Positions 27,101 to 36,169 of a stretch of DNA of 64,000 nucleotides are shown here, piece by piece. The notes under the pieces are model-generated. The model did not search any database, was not told where the DNA came from, and saw only the letters and a program-made list of their open reading frames with translations. The position numbers and the translations under genes were made by a program. How positions within the stretch are numbered: position 1 is the first letter of the stretch; each line of letters opens with the position of its first letter. This DNA is from Actinopolyspora lacussalsi subsp. righensis (GTDB lineage: Bacteria > Actinomycetota > Actinomycetes > Mycobacteriales > Pseudonocardiaceae): contig NZ_FPAT01000002.1 in the NCBI RefSeq assembly GCF_900116555.1, forward strand, positions 186,001 through 250,000, written 5' to 3'.

Positions 27101-27389
27101 GGCGTCGATTTCTCGCGAAATTTCCGCTCCCGAGGCCGCCGTCGGGAAGCGACCATGCGGTTAAGCAGCGGAGGTACCCCCGGTGCGTGAGTCGGATGCA
27201 TCGCGAGGCCGGGCCGCTTCGACACGGTGCCGAGCTCCCGCCATGCTCGCAGGCCGCACTCCGACCACCCTGGCAGCCGGCGCCGCCGCGGGTTCTCCGG
27301 TGCGGCTCTCGCGAGGAAGGCCCGACGTTGTGTAGGTCGCTACCCGATGTCGGGCCTCCCGGAGCGAGAGCCGTGCCAGAGGTTCCGCC
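27101..27389. repeat. Dispersed 290-bp intergenic repeat, full copy B (reverse of A)
   Basis: This 289-bp copy lies in opposite orientation to copy A, between the convergent Hsp90-like and DUF2530 genes. It starts with the palindrome (27107-27122) and ends GGTTCCGCC. The hairpin arms CGGCTCTCGC (27303-27312) and GCGAGAGCCG (27364-27373) are perfect, enclosing GGCCCGAC/GTCGGGCC. The module with GTGAGTCGGATGCATCGCGAG lies at about 27186-27206. Confidence 0.9.
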
Positions 27390-27434
27390 AAGTGAGAGCA
27401 GCGAAAGCCTGGTCGACAAAGGTCTGTTGAGATG

Positions 27435-27737
27435 TCAGCCGTCGAGTCCGGCGAGTCCCTGCCAGGAACCGCGGGACCCGCGCCGCGATGCCGAACGCTG
27501 CCAGTGAAAGACACAGTAGCCGAGCACTCCCAGCGCACCACCGGTCACACAGGTCCAGAACCGTACGTCGACCCCCGAACTCGTCCAGCCGAGCATGCCG
27601 AACACCACGGCGGCCACCAGCCAGCACAGCGTACCGGTGATCACGACCGGAGTCGGGCCGGCGAGTTTGGCCGGCAGCGGAGGGACCGGGCGCATCTGTG
27701 GCGGTCCGGTGGGAGCGTCGTTGTCATCCGCTGCCAC
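27435..27737 (-). CDS. DUF2530 small membrane protein
   Basis: A 100-residue protein with two transmembrane helices (VVITGTLCWLVAAVVFGML and FWTCVTGGALGVLGYCVF) after a proline-rich N terminus (PPLPAKLAGPTP). Position beside MarR matches DUF2530 gene Rv0879c, divergent from Rv0880, in M. tuberculosis as I recall. GTG at 27737 follows AGAGGACGACC. Function unknown. Confidence 0.83.
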   Translation of the reverse strand: MAADDNDAPTGPPQMRPVPPLPAKLAGPTPVVITGTLCWLVAAVVFGMLGWTSSGVDVRFWTCVTGGALGVLGYCVFHWQRSASRRGSRGSWQGLAGLDG

Positions 27738-27907
27738 GGTCGTCCTCTCCCTTCGATCGGGATTCGTTCGGGGCGAGACGCTTTCGCCGGGAGCTCGCGT
27801 GCGTGCTCCGTCCACGAGTCGAGGGACGCGACGCGGCCGACGGGGTACGCGGGAGTCGCCAGCTTACCCGCGCCGTCCTGTGACTGCCGCGTCGCGGCGG
27901 AATTGTC

Positions 27908-27928
27908 CGTTATTTTGCTAGACTAACG
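27908..27928. promoter_or_regulatory. Possible MarR operator over the marR promoter
   Basis: The arms CGTTA and TAACG are separated by 11 bases with further symmetric matches, and overlap TAGACT, a -10-like hexamer that ends six bases before the GTG. The gene is probably leaderless and autoregulated. This is inferred from position and symmetry. Confidence 0.45.
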
Positions 27929-27930
27929 AG

Positions 27931-28359
27931 GTGTCTGAAACGGCTGAACGCGAGCGCACTCTGGCGAGCAGACTGCGTATCGCCATCGTTCGCCTGAACC
28001 GCCGGTTGCGTGCGCAGACCGAATCCAGCGTTACGCTCTCCCAGATGTCGGCGCTGGCCTGCCTGTGGCGGAACGGGCCGCTGGCACCCAGGGAGCTGGC
28101 CGCCCACGAGGGGGTGCAGCCTCCTTCCATGACCAGGGTCATCGCCGCGCTGGAGGATCTCGGTCTCGTGTACCGACGTCAGCACCCCACCGACGGTCGC
28201 CAGGCCATCGTGGAGCTGACCGAGGCGGGCAACCAGCGCATGGAGCAGGAGGTCTCCGTGCGGGAGCAGTGGCTCGATCTGCGTCTGGCGGAACTCACGG
28301 ACCAGGAACGCGACACGCTCTCCAGCGCGGCGCGCATCCTCGAGCGGATGGCCCGATGA
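27931..28359 (+). CDS. MarR-family transcriptional regulator
   Basis: A 142-residue winged-helix repressor-type protein. The HTH runs through LSQMSALACLWRNGPLAPRELA and VQPPSMTRVIAALEDLGLV, followed by the wing YRRQHPTDGRQAIVELT. It lacks a ribosome binding site and seems leaderless. It is divergent from DUF2530 and 245 bp upstream of an MFS exporter on the same strand, a likely target. Equivalent to Rv0880 by position. Ligand unknown. Confidence 0.9.
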   Translation: MSETAERERTLASRLRIAIVRLNRRLRAQTESSVTLSQMSALACLWRNGPLAPRELAAHEGVQPPSMTRVIAALEDLGLVYRRQHPTDGRQAIVELTEAGNQRMEQEVSVREQWLDLRLAELTDQERDTLSSAARILERMAR

Positions 28360-28604
28360 CGCCTCCCCGCCGTGGTTGCCGGGGGAGCGGAATTCTCGGC
28401 CTGCCCGGCGCCGACACGACCAGCGCCGCGGTCATCCCGTACTCGCTCCCGTGGACGGTGCTCGTCCCGACGTAGTCCGCACTCGGTGTGCCCGCCGCGG
28501 CGAGCGATCCGGCGGGAGGCTCCGTCTACCGAGCCCCCGGTGGGCCGGCACGGAGCGCCCCGACCAGCGATACCCCCGACGAACCGAACGGTTGACCGCA
28601 GCAG

Positions 28605-29936
28605 ATGTCCAAACCCGCCCAGCAGGAGTCCGACAGGCCGGAGCGAGACAGTCGGTCAGCGGCATCGGATGAATCCACTGGTGGGCGGGCGCGCGGCGGG
28701 ATGTTTCGTTCGCTGCGGGAACGCAACTACCGCTACTACGCCTCCGGGCAGGTCGTCTCGCTGACCGGCACCTGGATGCAGCGCGCCGCGCAGGACTGGC
28801 TCGTACTCGAACTCTCCGACGGATCGCCGGCCGCACTGGGAGTGGCGGTCGCGTTGCAGTTCCTGCCGACCCTGTTGTTCACGCTCTACGCCGGAGTCAT
28901 CGCCGACCGGGTCGACAAGCGTCGGCTGCTGATCGCGGTGCAGAGCGGAATGGGGTTGTGCGGCGTGGCACTGGGGTTGCTCGACGTCGGCGGTGTGGTC
29001 GAACTCTGGCACGTCTACGCACTGGCCCTGGGGCTGGGGTGCTTCTCGGCCGTCGACGCCCCGGTGCGGCAATCCTTCGTGGTCGAGATGGTCGGGGCCC
29101 GAGAACTGCCCAACGCGGTCGCCCTCAACTCGATGACCTTCAACCTCGCCCGCATCGTCGGTCCCGCGATCGCCGGTGTGCTGATAACCCTGATCGGTAC
29201 GGGGCCGGTCTTCTTGGTCAACGGGTTGAGCACGGGCGCCGTGGTGCTCGGCCTGTTGCTGATGGATCCGAGCAGGCTGCACCGGACATCGGGAGCCACG
29301 GAGGAGAGCGGCAGGCTCCTGGCGGGACTGCGTTACGTATCGCGGAGTCCGCGGCTGATCGTGGTTCTGGCGCTGGTCTGCTGTGTGAGCACGTTCGGGA
29401 TGAACTTCGAGAACGCCTTCGCGGTGATCGCGCGCAACGTGTTCGACCGGGACGCCGCCGGATACGGGTTGCTGATCACCGCACTGGCGGTGGGCACGCT
29501 CAGCGGCGCCTCGCTGGCGGCGCGTCGGGCCGGTGGTCGGCCTCGGTTGCGGCTGGTCTTCGGTGGTGCCGCCGCGTTCGGCGCCCTCGAGGCGGCGGCC
29601 TCGCTGATGCCCTCCTACCGCAGCTTCGCGGTTGCGCTGATCCCCGTCGGGATCGCCGTGATGACCTGTACCACGGCGGCCAACTCCACTGTGCAGCTTT
29701 CCGTGGAGCCGGAGATGCGGGGCAGGGTCATGGGGCTGTACATGATGCTGTTCCTCGGTGGCAGGCCGGTCGGCGGACTGCTCTCCGGTTGGTTGGCGGA
29801 GATCTTCAACGGCAGGGCGCCGTTGTTGCTCGGCGGCATCGGCGTGGTGCTGGCGAGCCTGGTGGGTGCCGTCGTGTTGGCACGGAGTTCGGAACGGGAG
29901 AGCGGCTCGCCGGGGTTGCCGAGAGAAGCAGGTTAG
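28605..29936 (+). CDS. MFS exporter (Bcr/tetV-like, 12 TM)
   Basis: A 443-residue major facilitator protein. It has about 12 hydrophobic segments and a motif-A-like loop VIADRVDKRRLLI between helices 2 and 3. The short WMQRAAQDWLVLELS segment near the N terminus is typical of the DHA3/enterobactin-exporter-like group (EntS type), so a siderophore or drug efflux role is possible. Its last codons overlap a near-perfect iron box at 29928. A MarR gene lies just upstream. Substrate unknown. Confidence 0.85.
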   Translation: MSKPAQQESDRPERDSRSAASDESTGGRARGGMFRSLRERNYRYYASGQVVSLTGTWMQRAAQDWLVLELSDGSPAALGVAVALQFLPTLLFTLYAGVIADRVDKRRLLIAVQSGMGLCGVALGLLDVGGVVELWHVYALALGLGCFSAVDAPVRQSFVVEMVGARELPNAVALNSMTFNLARIVGPAIAGVLITLIGTGPVFLVNGLSTGAVVLGLLLMDPSRLHRTSGATEESGRLLAGLRYVSRSPRLIVVLALVCCVSTFGMNFENAFAVIARNVFDRDAAGYGLLITALAVGTLSGASLAARRAGGRPRLRLVFGGAAAFGALEAAASLMPSYRSFAVALIPVGIAVMTCTTAANSTVQLSVEPEMRGRVMGLYMMLFLGGRPVGGLLSGWLAEIFNGRAPLLLGGIGVVLASLVGAVVLARSSERESGSPGLPREAG

Positions 29937-29946
29937 GCTAACCTAA
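29928..29946 (+). promoter_or_regulatory. Strong IdeR/DtxR iron box
   Basis: GCAGGTTAGGCTAACCTAA matches 17 of 19 positions of the IdeR/DtxR consensus TTAGGTTAGGCTAACCTAA, including a perfect 15-bp palindrome. It overlaps the MFS stop codon. The only thing downstream on + before a terminator is about 45 bases, so it may control a small RNA. Confidence 0.85.
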
Positions 29947-30023
29947 ATGATGTCGCTTCGTGGTGGGAGCGGCAGTCAGTTCGGGGACCGAGAAGCCCCG
30001 GCCCCACGGGCCGGGGCTTTCTC
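29947..30023 (+). ncRNA. Candidate iron-regulated small RNA
   Basis: About 77 bases lie between the iron box and the end of a strong terminator (29990-30023) with no ribosome binding site or sensible gene. IdeR-repressed small RNAs of this size exist in mycobacteria (MrsI). Sequence similarity to MrsI was not assessed; the call rests on box plus terminator. Confidence 0.4.
29990..30023 (+). terminator. Strong intrinsic-type hairpin after the iron box
   Basis: GAGAAGCCCCGGCCC pairs with GGGCCGGGGCTTTCTC around the loop CAC with one bulged T. The right arm contains CTTTCTC, a short pyrimidine tract. It would end transcription from the MFS gene or from the iron-box promoter. Confidence 0.8.
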
Positions 30024-30130
30024 ATCGGCACTTGAGTGTGGGGTGTCCCGATTGGGTGGTTGCGTAGCCGTCACGTGAGTCGGCGCCTTGCCGCGTTGGG
30101 CCGGCTCTTGAGTAGCGACCTACGCGGCGA

Positions 30131-30332
30131 GCGGCCCGGACTCGCGATGCATCCGACTCACGCACCGGGGACGATCCCGATGCCTCGTTCACGGCCACTT
30201 CCCGACGGCAGTCTCAGGGGTGGAAATTTCGCGCGAAATCGCCGCGCCAATGCGGCGGTGTGGCCCCGGCTCCGTCAATTTCTCGCGAAATCGCCGGGCC
30301 GCTTCGGCGCGGTGGCGAACTCCCGCCGCGGA
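30131..30332. repeat. Dispersed repeat, mosaic copy G
   Basis: The copy lies between the convergent MFS and SOD genes. It has GCGATGCATCCGACTCACGC (second module, A orientation), ends that module with the palindrome at 30225-30240, then carries another palindrome at 30277-30292 followed by sequence like copies D and E. The main hairpin is missing, but GTAGCGACCTAC at about 30112-30123 keeps its apical loop. Confidence 0.75.
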
Positions 30333-30371
30333 ACCACCCCCAGCAGAGCACCCCGCCCCCGGTCGGAGAAA

Positions 30372-30409
30372 AACTCGGGTTTCCCTCCCGGGGGAGGGAA
30401 ACCCGAGTT
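30372..30409 (-). terminator. SOD terminator hairpin
   Basis: The 17-18 bp arms AACTCGGGTTTCCCTCCC and GGAGGGAAACCCGAGTT are complementary around about three G residues. It lies 130 bases beyond the superoxide dismutase stop, with AAAAA on its left that reads as a T-tract on the minus strand. Confidence 0.85.
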
Positions 30410-30538
30410 CCGGCAGTTCGGCTTGTCGGAGCATTCACTGCCGGAGCCGCGGGGACTCGCGCCCGGGTCCGCGAGTCCTTCGAACCCCGCCTCGTGCGGA
30501 AACGCCCGTCCCGTGCGGACAAGTCCGGGAGAGGCGGT

Positions 30539-31168
30539 TCAGGACTGCGGCAGCCGCAGCCCGTTGTAGCCGGCCCGCGCGTCGGCGAACCGCCGGGAGA
30601 CCTCGTCCCAGTTGACCACGTTCCAGAGCTGCTTGACGTAGTCGGCCTTCACGTTCTTGTACTGCAGGTAGTAGGCGTGCTCCCAGATGTCGAACACCAG
30701 CAGCGGGGTGGTGGCGATCGACAGGTTGGAGTGGTGATCGCGCAGCTGCTGCGTGATCAGTCGCTGTCCGACCGGGTCCCACGCGAGCACGCCCCATCCG
30801 TTGCCCTGGATCGTGGTGGAGACGGCCTCCATCTGGGCACGGAAGTTGTCGAAGGAACCGAAGTCCTGGTCGATGGCCGCCGCGAGCTCGCCGGTCGGCT
30901 TGTCGCCGCCGTCCGGGCTCAGGATCTTCCACCACACGAGGTGCAGCGAGTGACCCGCGAGGTTGAACGCCAGTGTGGTCTCCAACCCGACGATCGACGA
31001 GAAGTCCCCCTTCTCACGCGCCTCGGCGATCTTCTCGATCGTGTCGTTGGCTCCCTTGACGTAAGCCGCGTGATGTTTGCTGTGGTGCAACTCGTTGATC
31101 TCACCGGCGATCGCGGGTTCGAGCGCCGAGTAGTCGTAGTCCAGCTCGGGCAGCACGTACTGCGCCAT
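30539..31168 (-). CDS. Fe/Mn superoxide dismutase
   Basis: A 209-residue cytosolic (or exported without signal, as in mycobacteria) dismutase that removes superoxide. Metal ligands are visible: His in [14 protein letters not shown] near 27, His in [11 protein letters not shown] near 75, and Asp/His in [13 protein letters not shown] near 163. Sequence is closest to actinobacterial SodF/SodA; metal choice is not certain. ATG at 31168 follows AAGGGAG. A Nur-type box 49 bp upstream suggests nickel-dependent repression, as known for sodF in Streptomyces coelicolor. Confidence 0.95.
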   Translation of the reverse strand: MAQYVLPELDYDYSALEPAIAGEINELHHSKHHAAYVKGANDTIEKIAEAREKGDFSSIVGLETTLAFNLAGHSLHLVWWKILSPDGGDKPTGELAAAIDQDFGSFDNFRAQMEAVSTTIQGNGWGVLAWDPVGQRLITQQLRDHHSNLSIATTPLLVFDIWEHAYYLQYKNVKADYVKQLWNVVNWDEVSRRFADARAGYNGLRLPQS

Positions 31169-31216
31169 TGACCGTCTCCCTTTCGCAATGGGGTTTCGGT
31201 AGCAAGTCTGTCGCAG

Positions 31217-31233
31217 TTGCAAACTACTAGCAA
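31217..31233 (-). promoter_or_regulatory. Nur-type (nickel Fur-family) box upstream of SOD
   Basis: TTGCAA-ACTAC-TAGCAA on the + strand matches the Streptomyces Nur consensus TTGCAA-N5-TTGCAA at 11 of 12 positions, 49 bp from the SOD start. The known pattern is that nickel-Nur represses sodF when nickel SOD is available. Confidence 0.6.
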
Positions 31234-31278
31234 CAGTTTCGGCGCGCTCGACTCGGGTGGGTAGTACGGGGCGGAGCC

Positions 31279-31312
31279 CGGTGGGGCCCGGCCCGCTCCC
31301 GGGCCCCACCGG
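31279..31312 (-). terminator. Terminator of the GCS2 ligase gene
   Basis: GGTGGGGCCCGG pairs exactly with CCGGGCCCCACC around a seven-base loop, a few bases beyond the stop at 31320. Confidence 0.8.
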
Positions 31313-31319
31313 TGTGAGC

Positions 31320-32816
31320 TCATTCCACCGGCCAGGTGTGCGCCGGTTCGCCGCTGTCACCCAGTTCGATGTAGCGGCGCAGCATCTCCACCAGAGCGGG
31401 CTGTCGGTCACGGCTGCGCTGCAGCCGCAGCACCGTCTCCCGTTGCCAGTCGGCGCCGGTCTGCCGGGCCTTGCAGCGCTGTTCCAGCACACCGAGGTGG
31501 CGTTGCCTGGCCGTTGCCGAGACCCCGCACGCCTCCAGACCCTCGTGGGCCATCGGGAGCAGCTTGCGCAGTACCAGTTCGTCGGCGGGAACCCATCCCA
31601 TGCCGGGCCAGTACAGTCGGGTGTTCATCCCGTAACGGGCTCCGCTGTAGAAGTTCTCCTCCGCCGCGGCGAACGACATCTGTGTCCACAGCGGCCTGTC
31701 CTGTTCGGCCAGTGCGCGCTGTGCGCCGTAGAAGAACGCGGCGTTGGCCAGCATGTCGGCCACCGTCGGTCCCGCGGGGAGCACCCGGTTCTCCACCCGC
31801 AGGTGCGGAACCCCGTCCACGAGGTCGTACACCGGCCGGTTCCAGCGCCAGATCGTGCCGTTGTGCAGCCGCAGTTCCGAAAGCGTCGGGGCTCGTCCGG
31901 AGTTCAACGCGGCCACCGGGTCCTCTTCCTCCGGCTCCGGCATCAGCGAGGGGAAGTAGCGCACGTTCTCCTCGAACAGGTCGAAGATGGAGGTGATCCA
32001 GCGGTCCCCGAACCACACGCGGGGACGCACCCCCTGGTTCTTCAGCTCCTCGGGCCTGCTGTCGGTGGCCTGTTGGAACAGCGGGACACGCGTCTCCTGC
32101 CAGAGCGCTTTGCCCAGTAGGAACGGTGAGTTCGCCCCGACGGCCACCTGCACCCCGGCCAGGCACTGCGCCGCGTTCCAGTGCGCGGCGAAGTCCTCCG
32201 GAGCGACCTGCAGGTGCAGCTGTGCCGAAGTGCAGGCGGAGGAGGGCAGGATCGACTCCGCGTGCGAGCGCAACCGCTCCTGTTCCTGATCGCCGAGCGG
32301 GGTGCCCGACATGTGCAGCAGTATCTCCTCGCCGCGTGCCGCGCAGATCTGCTGGTTGAGCAGGCCGTAGCGCGCGGGGTGCGACAGCCAACGCGGATCG
32401 AAGTGGGAGCTCCGCAGCGTCGGCAGCGTTCCGATCATGACGAGTTTGGCCCCGATGTCCTGTGCCTTGCTGTCGGCGTTCGACAGCGAGGCGCGCAGCT
32501 CGTCCTCCAGTTCGAGGGCTCCCTGGCCCGCCAGCGCTCGCGGGCGGACGTTGAGCTCCAGGTTGTGTTGCCCCAGCTCGGTCGTGTACGAGGGGTCGTC
32601 GATCTTCTCCAGTACTTCGGCGTTGGACATCGAGGGGTTCATCCCCTCGTCCACCAAGCTCAGTTCCATCTCCAGCCCCATCTGCTGGTGGGGGAAGGAG
32701 AAGTTGCCCTCAGCCAGCATCCGGGCCAGCGCGTCCAGACCGCGCTGCATCTTGTCCCGGTATCGCTGCCGATCGCCCGGTCTGAACGCCCGACTGATTA
32801 CGTTCTGCTTTCCCAT
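31320..32816 (-). CDS. GCS2-family glutamate-cysteine ligase-like enzyme
   Basis: A 498-residue carboxylate-amine ligase. It has [15 protein letters not shown] near 45 (metal-binding Glu pair), [13 protein letters not shown] near 78, TSAQLHLQV (substrate site), [21 protein letters not shown] and [14 protein letters not shown] / [20 protein letters not shown]. It probably joins glutamate to cysteine or a related amine. Actinobacteria use mycothiol, so an EgtA-type (ergothioneine) or other role is possible; no egt genes are nearby. ATG at 32816. It ends just before a strong hairpin, separate from SOD. Confidence 0.83.
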   Translation of the reverse strand: MGKQNVISRAFRPGDRQRYRDKMQRGLDALARMLAEGNFSFPHQQMGLEMELSLVDEGMNPSMSNAEVLEKIDDPSYTTELGQHNLELNVRPRALAGQGALELEDELRASLSNADSKAQDIGAKLVMIGTLPTLRSSHFDPRWLSHPARYGLLNQQICAARGEEILLHMSGTPLGDQEQERLRSHAESILPSSACTSAQLHLQVAPEDFAAHWNAAQCLAGVQVAVGANSPFLLGKALWQETRVPLFQQATDSRPEELKNQGVRPRVWFGDRWITSIFDLFEENVRYFPSLMPEPEEEDPVAALNSGRAPTLSELRLHNGTIWRWNRPVYDLVDGVPHLRVENRVLPAGPTVADMLANAAFFYGAQRALAEQDRPLWTQMSFAAAEENFYSGARYGMNTRLYWPGMGWVPADELVLRKLLPMAHEGLEACGVSATARQRHLGVLEQRCKARQTGADWQRETVLRLQRSRDRQPALVEMLRRYIELGDSGEPAHTWPVE

Positions 32817-33032
32817 GCCGCGTCACCCCGATCCAACGGTGTGCACATCGGCAGCTTCCGTGCTGGTCAGCGCCGGATTTCACAGTGGCACACCGGTGAC
32901 CGCCCATGCCAGCGGCCAAAATGGTGGCACGATCTGACGAACGAGGGAGAGGCGTGGAAACGCTGTGTGTTCACGCGTGCCCGGGGTTAGAAGCGAGTGC
33001 CTCGTCGGGGCCGAGCGCGGGACTTCGGCCGT

Positions 33033-34355
33033 TCAGCCCGCGACGGGTGCCGCCGTACCCGTGCTCCGTCTGCCCAGGGCCAGGTGCACCGTCAGCGAGG
33101 CGAGCACCACGCCGAACATCACCAGTGCCATGGGCAGCGCCGATCCGACTCCGCCGAGCCCCACCAGCGGGGCCGCCAACGCCCCCACCACGAATTGCAG
33201 GACTCCGAGCAGTGCCGAGGCGCTTCCGGAGACCTCCTGGCGTTCGGCGAGCACGAGCATCGTCGTGTTGGGCATCACGAAGCCGAGACTGGAGATCATC
33301 ACGAACAGTGCCACGAGCAGGAACGGCAGTGCCAGCCCCACCGACACGGTGACCACCAGCAGCAACCCGGCCACCGCTGCCGCGCTCAGCGCGCAGAGCA
33401 GCAGCCGGGACTCGGTCGCGATCCTGCCGACGAGCCGTGCGTTGATCTGTCCGCCCGCGACCAGGCCCAGGGCGTTGCTGCCGAACGCGAGGCTGTACGC
33501 CTGCGGGGAGAGTCCGTAGATGTCCTGCAGCACGTACGAGGAACCGCTGATGTAGGCGAACATCGCGGCCATGGCCAGTCCCGCCGCCAGTGCGTTGCCC
33601 AGGAACGAGGGGCTGCTCAGCAGTCCGCCGAAGATGCGCGCGGTGGAACCGGGTCGCAGCGGTTGACGCCATCGCCTCGGTTTGGTCTCCGGTAGTGCCA
33701 GTACCGTCACCAGGAACAGCATCACCGAGAAGGACGCCAGCACCACGAATACCCCGCGCCAGTTGGTGAAGTTGAGGACCTGGCCGCCGATGACCGGTGC
33801 CAGAATGGGAGCCAAGCCGGTGACCAGCATCAGTGACGAGAAGAACCGGGACGCCTCCACTCCGGAGTAGAGGTCGCGTACCGAGGCGCGGGCGATGACC
33901 ATTCCCGCGGCCGCGCCGAACCCCTGCAGGAACCGCAACGCGGTCAGTGCGTAGACGTCCCCGGAGAGCGCGCACAGCACGGAGGTGGCGAAGTACACGC
34001 CCAGCCCGACCAGCAGTGGCTTGCGCCTGCCGACCGAGTCGCTGAGCGTTCCCGCGACCAGTTGCCCGAAGGCCAGCCCGAGCAGCACGGCGGTCAGCGT
34101 GAGTTGGCCCTGCGCGGAGGTGGCACCCAGCTCCCTGGTCAGCTCCGGCAGGGCGGGGAGGTACATGTCGATGGTCAACGGACCGAACGCGGTCAGTCCC
34201 CCGAGGATGAGGGCGAACTTCGCCTTGCGGTGCGGCCCGGAGTTGTCGGTGCCGGGCGCGGCAGCGGTCTCGGGGTGGTGCGTTTCTCCGTCGCGGTGGC
34301 TGTTCTCCTGCCCGGTGCCGCTCGGTGAAGCGTCACTCGGTCGCGGGTCACTCAT
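33033..34355 (-). CDS. Bcr/CflA-family MFS drug exporter
   Basis: A 440-residue 12-helix exporter. The start of helix 1 has the Bcr/CflA marker GLTAFGPLTIDMYLPALPEL, then GQLVAGTLSDSVGRRKPLLVG (motif A), and LRFLQGFGAAAGMVIARASVRDLY (motif of helix 4), followed by GLAPILAPVIGGQV. The N-terminal 45 residues are hydrophilic and His/Ser-rich (GQENSHRDGETHHPE). ATG at 34355 follows GGAAGGCC. Substrate is unknown; family members export bicyclomycin, chloramphenicol or other drugs. Confidence 0.9.
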   Translation of the reverse strand: MSDPRPSDASPSGTGQENSHRDGETHHPETAAAPGTDNSGPHRKAKFALILGGLTAFGPLTIDMYLPALPELTRELGATSAQGQLTLTAVLLGLAFGQLVAGTLSDSVGRRKPLLVGLGVYFATSVLCALSGDVYALTALRFLQGFGAAAGMVIARASVRDLYSGVEASRFFSSLMLVTGLAPILAPVIGGQVLNFTNWRGVFVVLASFSVMLFLVTVLALPETKPRRWRQPLRPGSTARIFGGLLSSPSFLGNALAAGLAMAAMFAYISGSSYVLQDIYGLSPQAYSLAFGSNALGLVAGGQINARLVGRIATESRLLLCALSAAAVAGLLLVVTVSVGLALPFLLVALFVMISSLGFVMPNTTMLVLAERQEVSGSASALLGVLQFVVGALAAPLVGLGGVGSALPMALVMFGVVLASLTVHLALGRRSTGTAAPVAG

Positions 34356-34565
34356 GGGCCGGCCTTCCGTGATAGGGAACTCACACCCGTCAACCACGAA
34401 CGTGTGAAGGCGGTTGGTTATGCCCATCTCGTTCGCATCGCTAAGTGAGTCCGGTCACGGCCCTCGTTCCCCCGTGGCGGGGTCGATCGGCACCGGCCAC
34501 GAACACAACGGCCACGAACACGGTCGTCGTCGAAGGTCACATCCCCTGATGCGAGGATACGAAGT

Positions 34566-35372
34566 GTGGCCAGGCTGATCGAAGTAACCGATGCGGAGGA
34601 CCCCGCGGTCGACGACTTCCGCGATCTGACTACCGCCGATCGTCGTCCCGATCGCCCCGGTGGGCGCGGACTCGTGATCGGCGAGGGCAGGCTGGTGGTG
34701 GAGCGGCTGCTCGCCTCGCCCTACCCCATTCGGGGACTGCTCGGTGAACGCAAACGGATAAACACCCTCGAACCGCTGCTGCGCGAGCTCGACGTCCCCG
34801 CCTACATCGTCGAGCCGGACACGCTGGCCGGGATCGTGGGCTTTCACCTCAACCGCGGAGTTCTCGCGGTGGCGGACCGCGCTCCCGAACCCGATCCGGC
34901 CGAGCTGATTCGCCGTTCCAGCAAGCTGGCCGTGCTCGAAGGGGTAGTCGATCACGAGAACCTCGGAGCCATGTTCCGCAACGCCGCCGGGCTCGGCCTC
35001 GACGGGGTGCTGTTGGGGCGCGGCTGTTCCGATCCGCTCTATCGCCGCAGCGTCCGGGTCTCGATGGGGCACGTGCTGCGTGTGCCGTTCGCCAGACTCA
35101 CGGACTGGCCCGGCGACCTGGAGCGCCTCGGTGCCAACGGTTTCCGGGTGGCCGCGCTGGCCCCCCGTCCCGATGCCGTTCCGGTGGGACGAGCGGGTCT
35201 CTCCGAGGGCAAGGTGGCCGTGCTGATGGGTTCGGAGGGGCCCGGGCTGAGCGAGGAGGCACTGCGCTCGTCCGATCTCACCGTCGGTATCCCGATGTCT
35301 CGTGAGGTGGATTCGCTGAACGTCGCGGCCTCGGCCGCGATCGTGTTCCACGCCATGCGCTCCGACTCGTGA
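34566..35372 (+). CDS. SpoU/TrmH-family RNA 2'-O-methyltransferase
   Basis: A 268-residue methyltransferase with a deep trefoil-knot SPOUT domain. Motif 1 is DHENLGAMFRNAAGLGLDGVLL near 138, motif 2 VLMGSEGPGLSEE near 220, motif 3 IPMSREVDSLNVAASAAIVF near 245. The N-terminal 100 residues are an L30e-like RNA-binding region. It methylates tRNA or rRNA; target unknown. Equivalent by position to Rv0881. GTG at 34566 (another at 34564 is out of frame). Confidence 0.9.
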   Translation: MARLIEVTDAEDPAVDDFRDLTTADRRPDRPGGRGLVIGEGRLVVERLLASPYPIRGLLGERKRINTLEPLLRELDVPAYIVEPDTLAGIVGFHLNRGVLAVADRAPEPDPAELIRRSSKLAVLEGVVDHENLGAMFRNAAGLGLDGVLLGRGCSDPLYRRSVRVSMGHVLRVPFARLTDWPGDLERLGANGFRVAALAPRPDAVPVGRAGLSEGKVAVLMGSEGPGLSEEALRSSDLTVGIPMSREVDSLNVAASAAIVFHAMRSDS

Positions 35373-35466
35373 GGCCGCCGCCTCCGCGGGCCACGGGGTG
35401 ATCTTCGGGCCCGACTGTGCCGGAGAACATCGTCCCGGTGGAAGATCTCAGTAGGGGGACGTCGCG

Positions 35467-36075
35467 ATGGTGGGGGAAACCATGGAACTCCGGGTCGCCC
35501 GAGGGCGGCCCCTGTTCGTCGAGGCGGACGGGTCGCTCGGTCTGAAGCCGGAGCACGTGGGGCTTTCCCCCGAGCTCTGCGCGGCGCTGTACGAATGGGC
35601 CGAGGTCGTGGAGCGAATCAGCCGGGGGGATCCCCTCGACGGGCGGGCGTCGCGCGCGGTGGCACGTCGCGGCCGGCTGCTCGCGGGCCGCACGGCGGGG
35701 GAGTGCGAGCGTGCCGTTCGTTACCACGATCCGCTGACCGGTGAGCCGAGCACGCTGCCCGCACCCGTCGGACAGCGGCTTGTCGCGGGGTCGGACCCGC
35801 GGACAGAAGTGTTCGACCGCACGGCCCGGCCCACCGGCGTGACGGTCAGTGTCATCCTCGCGGTGCTGGTCTCCGTGGTGCTGGTGGTGGTTTCGCTGGG
35901 GCTGGCCGAGGTGAACCCGCTGCTCGGTGTGGTGGTCAATCTCGCTGTGGCGGGCGGATTCGCCCCGTCGGTCTGGCTCGGACGCGCCGTACCCACCTGG
36001 CGCTGGGTGGCCTTCGGAGTGGCACTCGGTGTCGCCGCTTCCTGGGTGATCCTGCCGCTGAGTCTGCTGGGGTGA
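35467..36075 (+). CDS. DUF2537 membrane protein
   Basis: A 202-residue protein. The N-terminal 115 residues are soluble (SLGLKPEHVGLSPELCAALYEWAEVVER) and the C-terminal part has three to four transmembrane segments (GVTVSVILAVLVSVVLVVVSLG, GVVVNLAVAGGFAPSVWLG, WRWVAFGVALGVAASWVILPL). It matches actinobacterial DUF2537 and Rv0882 by position. GGGGGACG precedes the ATG. Function unknown. Confidence 0.85.
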   Translation: MVGETMELRVARGRPLFVEADGSLGLKPEHVGLSPELCAALYEWAEVVERISRGDPLDGRASRAVARRGRLLAGRTAGECERAVRYHDPLTGEPSTLPAPVGQRLVAGSDPRTEVFDRTARPTGVTVSVILAVLVSVVLVVVSLGLAEVNPLLGVVVNLAVAGGFAPSVWLGRAVPTWRWVAFGVALGVAASWVILPLSLLG

Positions 36076-36169
36076 GCCGGGCCTCCCCGAGTCCTACACC
36101 ATCCGGGGGAACGAATGTTCGGCCCGGTCAGCATGGTTCCGCGTTGGGCCGTTGGGCACAATCGAGGGC

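Noticed and set aside
29947-30078. 43-codon ORF starting directly after the iron box
   Set aside because: It reads straight through the strong terminator hairpin, has no ribosome binding site and a composition like random GC-rich frames.
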